Source: Vagococcus fessus (GTDB lineage Bacteria; Bacillota; Bacilli; Lactobacillales; Vagococcaceae). From it: a DNA stretch of 64,000 bases. Below, piece after piece: positions 63,492 through 64,000 of this stretch. The notes under the pieces are model-generated. The model worked only from the letters and a program-made list of their open reading frames with translations. It did no database searches and was not told where the DNA came from. Location of the stretch: positions 682,001 to 746,000 of the forward strand of contig NZ_NGJY01000001.1 in NCBI RefSeq assembly GCF_003987565.1, read 5' to 3'. Made by a program: the position numbers and the translations under genes. Within the stretch, counting starts at the first letter, position 1. Each line of letters opens with the position of its first letter.

Positions 63492-64000
63492 CTACGACTC
63501 AGTTAATTTCTTTTTTTCTTTCTTTTCGTAATATGAATAAACTGGCAAACCAATAAACATAATAGCCATTCCTACTAATGCATAGCTACTTTGAGTAATA
63601 ATTGTACTAATAACTACATACAACCCACCAACAATTGCAACTATTGGAATGAACGGATATAAAGGAACTTTGTAAGGTCTAACTGCATCTGGTTGATCTT
63701 TACGTAATTTAATTACGCCATAAAATGTTAAAATATAAAAATTCCAAATCATAAATGTTGATAGGTTAGTTAATAAGTCATATTGACCTGTTAAACAATA
63801 AATTGAAGATACAATAAATACAAACCAAGTAGCGTTTGAAGGCACACCATGTTTGTTAACTTTTTTTAATTGTTTGCTAAATGGAATACGATCTGACTGA
63901 GCTAAAGTAAATGTTGATCTAGCTGCTGTAAATACATAGCCGTTTAATCCACCAAAAACCGAAATTAGAATCCCTATAGAAACAAATTGGCCACCACGTT
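63492..64000 (-). CDS. APC family amino acid permease, C-terminal part (cut by window edge)
   Basis: The frame is open to the end of the window: about 169 codons are present. The visible part reads GGQFVSIGILISVFGGLNGY, VFTAARSTFTLAQSDRIPF and then VNKHGVPSNATW, followed by four membrane segments and a Lys-rich tail. The ISVFGGLNGY...TAAR block resembles segment 8 of SteT/LAT-like exchangers. A GTG at 63845 could start a shorter frame, but the conserved upstream part argues against it. It lies 19 bases before the EamA gene and may import an amino acid for the ornithine pathway. Confidence 0.83.
   Translation of the reverse strand, partial: RGGQFVSIGILISVFGGLNGYVFTAARSTFTLAQSDRIPFSKQLKKVNKHGVPSNATWFVFIVSSIYCLTGQYDLLTNLSTFMIWNFYILTFYGVIKLRKDQPDAVRPYKVPLYPFIPIVAIVGGLYVVISTIITQSSYALVGMAIMFIGLPVYSYYEKKEKKKLTES

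Overview
The window looks like a piece of a low-GC Gram-positive chromosome, most likely Enterococcaceae and possibly Vagococcus. The reasons are the Lactobacillales-type order dnaB-nrdR and coaE-mutM-polA, an alaS T-box, an hrcA-grpE-dnaK-dnaJ operon with CIRCE operators, AT-rich spacers, strong AGGAGG-type ribosome binding sites and many U-tailed terminators. The genus is inferred from gene content and was not searched. Almost every gene lies on the minus strand, so operons read from high to low coordinates.

1-21,300 is mostly housekeeping: the start of dnaB, nrdR, polA-mutM-coaE, a Bax-inhibitor-like membrane protein, a hot-dog fold protein, murC, a Cof-type HAD hydrolase, a GNAT acetyltransferase, alaS with its T-box leader, a DEAD-box helicase, an AEC transporter, a lone nrdI and alr. 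Two conserved-looking genes (7945-8865 and 13392-14330) could not be assigned.

19,804-45,320 is a near-complete anaerobic (cobalt-early) cobalamin locus of about 25 kb. It carries cblT-cobD-pduX behind one cobalamin riboswitch. A second riboswitch then precedes cbiABCDETFGHJ, cobA-hemD, cbiKLMNQOP, a PduO-type adenosyltransferase, a sirC-like gene, hemC, hemD, cblS, cobU, cobS, cobC and finally an amino acid permease. Most junctions overlap (ATGA, GTGA or TAATG) or are a few bases long. There is no cobT or bluB: the lower-ligand nucleotide appears to come from alpha-ribazole taken up by CblT and phosphorylated by CblS, the arrangement known from Listeria. hemA, hemL and hemB are not in the window.

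45,394-53,530 holds a Zur-box-preceded zinc-binding lipoprotein, the heat-shock operon hrcA-grpE-dnaK-dnaJ with two CIRCE operators, and a YfcC-family transporter.

53,546-64,000 is an ornithine-fermentation island that uses the vitamin made next door: ord-ortA-ortB-oraS-oraE-mutL/glmL (minus strand), a LysR-type regulator (plus strand), a second PduO-type adenosyltransferase and, upstream, an EamA transporter and a cut-off amino acid permease. OraE is an adenosylcobalamin/PLP aminomutase.

The most interesting element is a third cobalamin riboswitch (about 55,418-55,600, minus strand) with a clear terminator/antiterminator pair but no gene behind it. It lies between the convergent 3' ends of the ora operon and the lysR gene, and its read-through product would run antisense into the regulator. 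This resembles in logic the Listeria Rli39/AspocR antisense system, but with a LysR regulator and ornithine catabolism. Candidate CcpA (cre) sites occur at the cob promoter, the lysR promoter, upstream of ord and beside the orphan riboswitch, suggesting joint carbon control of making and using B12.
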